64,000 nt of DNA, from assembly GCA_016281335.1 (NCBI GenBank), contig JAEEIK010000133.1, positions 1-64,000 of the forward strand. The letters run 5' to 3'. Shown here piece by piece: positions 61,703 through 64,000 of this stretch. Position 1 is the stretch's first letter; each line of letters opens with the position of its first letter. The position numbers were made by a program, and so were the translations under genes. Source of the stretch: Lachnospiraceae bacterium. GTDB taxonomy: Bacteria; Bacillota; Clostridia; Lachnospirales; Lachnospiraceae. The notes under the pieces are model-generated. The model was not told where the DNA came from. It made no database searches and saw only the letters and a program-made list of their open reading frames with translations.

Positions 61703-63448
61703 ATGGAAAGACCTGTAGTGATCAAAGATCCAAAGTATCGCTTTGACAGCTTCAAAGACGGTAAAGTGCTTGGCGGAAAAATAAGAGGAAGGCTTCCGGC
61801 CATGGGCTGGAACAGCTGGAATGCATTCGGCAGCGGTAATACAGAGGCACTGACAAAAGAGATGGCTGATCAGCTATGTGAACTTGGGCTTAAGGAACTG
61901 GGGTATGAATATGTAGTGCTTGATGATGGCTGTTACAGAAGCGAAAGGGAAGACGGAAAACTATGTAACGAGGAGGTGAAGTTTCCTTCGGGCTTTCGTG
62001 CGCTTTCCGAATATATCCATTCCAAAGGGCTTAAGTTCGGTATGTACAATGATATAGGTACAAATCTCTGCGCCGGAGCTGCGGTGGGTACCTGCGGTCA
62101 TGAGAAGGAGGATGCGAAAACCTATCTGGAATGGGGGATAGATTTCATAAAGGTGGATAACTGCTATTATCTTTGGGATAATGCAACTTTTTCGGATAAA
62201 GAGAATGCAAGGTATACTTATGCCCCATATATAAAGGAAGTACAGATAAGCGGTATTGTAAACAGCATAATGAAAGCTGAGGAGGGTGAACTCTTCGGCG
62301 GGAATATCAGGCTGGAAAACGGCGCTGCAATAAACATAGGGACCTTTGACGGAACGGGACCCGAGCACAGCCCTGTGGGTGAGATGAGCGGAGAACTCAG
62401 ATTCAGCATAAATGCCGATGCTGACGGAGAAGCAGAGATAAAGCTCTCATATGAAAGCGGAAAAGAAGAAGGAAAAGGTGAGTGGCTGCAGCTGAATGTT
62501 GAGGAGGAGAATTTCTATGATGATCTGCTTCCTGAGACAGAGGGCTTTGAATGGTCACAGCCGATAAAGATAAAGCTTAAAAAAGGCGAAAACCTAATCC
62601 GTATCATGAACCACCGAAGGCAGGAGAATACGCTCTGTTCCTATGCGGCTCTGAAAGAGGCCTTTTATGAAGCTGATCCGGATAATGAGATAGTGCTGTC
62701 CATCTGCGAATGGGGAAAGACCCAGCCGCAGAACTGGGGATATAAAGTGGGTGACTGCTGGAGAATACTGAATGATATAACCTTCCAGGTGGGAGCAGAC
62801 GGAAATCCGGGTCAGGGCGCATGGAGCGGTGATTATACCTGTTCTGTCACATCACAGTACAATAAGGCCGTGATCATGGATGAGTATGCCGGACCGGATA
62901 AGGGCTGGAACGATCCGGATATGCTGATGGTGGGGATGGACGGACTGGACCCTGATATGAACAGAACCCATTTTGCGATGTGGTGTATGATGAACGCACC
63001 GCTTATGCTTGGACTGGATCTGAGACGTGTAAAGAAGGGAGATGAACTACATAGCATCATCGCCAATAAGGAGCTGATCGCTCTGAATCAGGACAGGCTG
63101 GGCGTTCAGGCCAAGAGAGTATACTGTTCTCTTTCGGATAAGCCGGATAAAGAATATGTAAGAGATAATAACAGGATCGATATACTCGCCAAGCCGCTTG
63201 CGGACGGCAGCGTCGCAGTCTCCTGCATCAACCTGAGTGAAGAAGTATGGGAGAAGGCTGAGATATCAATGGAAACCATAGCCGCATTTTTTATGGGCAG
63301 GCTGGATCCGGCAAAGTTTCACAGAGCACCGGAGATATGGATAAAAGATCTGTGGACAGGAAAGGTGCACGGACTGGCTTCGGAGGTGCTGACATTTGAA
63401 AATATACCGGCTCACGGAAACATTACGATAAAGGTAACGCCGGCATAG
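61703..63448 (+). CDS. GH27 alpha-galactosidase-like glycosidase with an inserted module
   Basis: 581 residues. PAMGWNSWNAFGSG, the nucleophile Asp near 151 in DFIKVDNC and the acid/base region CWRILNDITF near 354-363 are GH27 hallmarks. Between them, at about 176-316, lies a beta-rich insertion of about 140 residues (FGGNIRLENGAAINIGTFDGTGPEHS, GEAEIKLSYES, GENLIRIMNH) that resembles a CBM6/CBM35-type carbohydrate-binding module. No signal peptide is seen. A GGAGGGGAG ribosome-binding site sits before the ATG. It lies 29 bases after the transglutaminase-like gene. Confidence 0.82.
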   Translation: MERPVVIKDPKYRFDSFKDGKVLGGKIRGRLPAMGWNSWNAFGSGNTEALTKEMADQLCELGLKELGYEYVVLDDGCYRSEREDGKLCNEEVKFPSGFRALSEYIHSKGLKFGMYNDIGTNLCAGAAVGTCGHEKEDAKTYLEWGIDFIKVDNCYYLWDNATFSDKENARYTYAPYIKEVQISGIVNSIMKAEEGELFGGNIRLENGAAINIGTFDGTGPEHSPVGEMSGELRFSINADADGEAEIKLSYESGKEEGKGEWLQLNVEEENFYDDLLPETEGFEWSQPIKIKLKKGENLIRIMNHRRQENTLCSYAALKEAFYEADPDNEIVLSICEWGKTQPQNWGYKVGDCWRILNDITFQVGADGNPGQGAWSGDYTCSVTSQYNKAVIMDEYAGPDKGWNDPDMLMVGMDGLDPDMNRTHFAMWCMMNAPLMLGLDLRRVKKGDELHSIIANKELIALNQDRLGVQAKRVYCSLSDKPDKEYVRDNNRIDILAKPLADGSVAVSCINLSEEVWEKAEISMETIAAFFMGRLDPAKFHRAPEIWIKDLWTGKVHGLASEVLTFENIPAHGNITIKVTPA

Positions 63449-63452
63449 TAAG

Positions 63453-63893
63453 ATGTCATATATAAGCAAAGCAGAGTTTATCAGAAAAATCGGCAAAGTG
63501 GCGGGGTTATCCGATATGGATAACGCGCCGGAAGCCGCGCTTAACTGCGGATGGATAGAAGCACAGGATATAAGGGATGCGGATGCTGATATCAGCAGAT
63601 ATGAGGCAGCAAGGATCACACATCTGTTCCTTCTTAAAGAAAAGCTTAAGAAGGATATTCCTGACATCAGCAAAGCCCGGATACTCCGGGATCTTTATGA
63701 CTGCAGAGTATGCGTAAACCATGTGGCGCAGGTATTCTTAAGAGGGCTGATAGGACCAAGGGAAATACCGGGAGTGACTAAGGGCAGTTTCCTTATATTT
63801 GACGGAAGAGACAGACTGAAAGAAGAGGAAGCAGGGTACCTGTTAGAAAAATTGAGAGAATTGTGTGGTGAAACACATAATGAAGTACCATAG
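63453..63893 (+). CDS. Small protein of unknown function
   Basis: 146 residues, mostly helical, with no signal peptide. The pattern of short helical segments (YISKAEFIRKIGKVAGL, DISRYEAARITHLFL and the later KEEEAGYLLEKLRELCG) vaguely recalls S-layer-homology-like units, but the resemblance is weak and I make no functional claim. It follows the GH27 gene by four bases, so the two are probably co-translated. Confidence 0.5.
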   Translation: MSYISKAEFIRKIGKVAGLSDMDNAPEAALNCGWIEAQDIRDADADISRYEAARITHLFLLKEKLKKDIPDISKARILRDLYDCRVCVNHVAQVFLRGLIGPREIPGVTKGSFLIFDGRDRLKEEEAGYLLEKLRELCGETHNEVP

Positions 63894-63919
63894 GTTTACA
63901 TAACCACTATATGTGGTAT

Positions 63920-63948
63920 TAGACAGTGGGCTGTATATCTGATAAAAT
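63920..63948 (+). promoter_or_regulatory. Possible promoter (TAGACA - 17 - TAAAAT) near the window end
   Basis: TAGACA at 63920-63925 and TAAAAT at 63943-63948. Just upstream is the palindrome ACCAC-TATAT-GTGGT (63904-63918). A hairpin GCGCAGGG/CCCTGTGC follows at about 63955-63974 and a TTGACA lies at 63993-63998 near the edge. The downstream gene is outside the window. Confidence 0.5.
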
Positions 63949-64000
63949 ACATAAGCGCAGGGGTGACCCTGTGCTTTGTGTTGTATAAATATTTGACATA

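Overview
The window reads as chromosome of a Lachnospiraceae-type Clostridia bacterium. Support for this comes from the strong AGGAGG ribosome-binding sites, the style of the CheV, LytTR-DUF3021, DUF5688 and DUF6273 proteins, cytoplasmic GH27 alpha-galactosidases, GGDEF proteins with LacI-like sensor domains, and a Clostridia-type DNA polymerase I with a decayed proofreading domain. The species cannot be named from the sequence alone.

Region 1 (about 1-21.9 kb) is a one-directional accessory array of about 28 small genes. Most encode enzymes that modify, phosphorylate, acetylate, hydrolyse or glycosylate small molecules, or that repair nucleotides and DNA. They include many GNAT acetyltransferases (SatA-like, BltD-like, ZmaR-like), three P-loop kinases (one like chloramphenicol phosphotransferase), a GNAT-APH(3') fusion, a tandem GNAT, a GNAT-MGMT fusion, a methyltransferase-pyrophosphatase fusion, a DHFR-GNAT fusion, two Nudix hydrolases, an MccF-like S66 peptidase, a macrolide-glycosyltransferase-like enzyme, a deoxyinosine glycosylase, an HD hydrolase and a DUF402 protein. 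Fifteen copies of a short palindromic repeat (core GGGGACGGTTCT in a hairpin) lie between these genes, mostly touching a stop codon on one side and a Shine-Dalgarno on the other. An intact Y1/HUH REP-associated transposase (RAYT) gene at 11.4 kb sits beside one pair. Some copies have become coding sequence: one joins the two halves of the GNAT-MGMT fusion, and three genes end inside a repeat. I recognised no copy after 20.93 kb. This RAYT/REP-punctuated, fusion-rich array is the most notable system in the window.

Region 2 (17.3-28.6 kb, overlapping the end of the array) holds two LacI-sensor/GGDEF regulators, a radical SAM SPL-like protein, a sugar isomerase-like TIM barrel, a LytTR-DUF3021 regulator next to an ABC-2 exporter, and a serine beta-lactamase-like hydrolase.

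Region 3 (28.6-64 kb) is largely housekeeping. It contains rpsO-pnp; nrdR with a membrane protein, a two-component system and a GH27 enzyme; cheV followed by an unusual acidic repeat membrane protein; hisH-hisF-ung-lysA-pseudouridine synthase-murI; efp; a DUF5688 protein; two tRNA genes (Arg-CCG and Leu-CAA), each immediately upstream of a membrane-anchored protein gene; a TPR/DUF6273 protein; polA-coaE; a PTS-EIIC-like membrane protein with metF; a 1779-residue secreted transglutaminase-like protein; a second GH27 enzyme with an inserted module; and a short unknown gene. No stretch longer than 300 bases lacks a gene.
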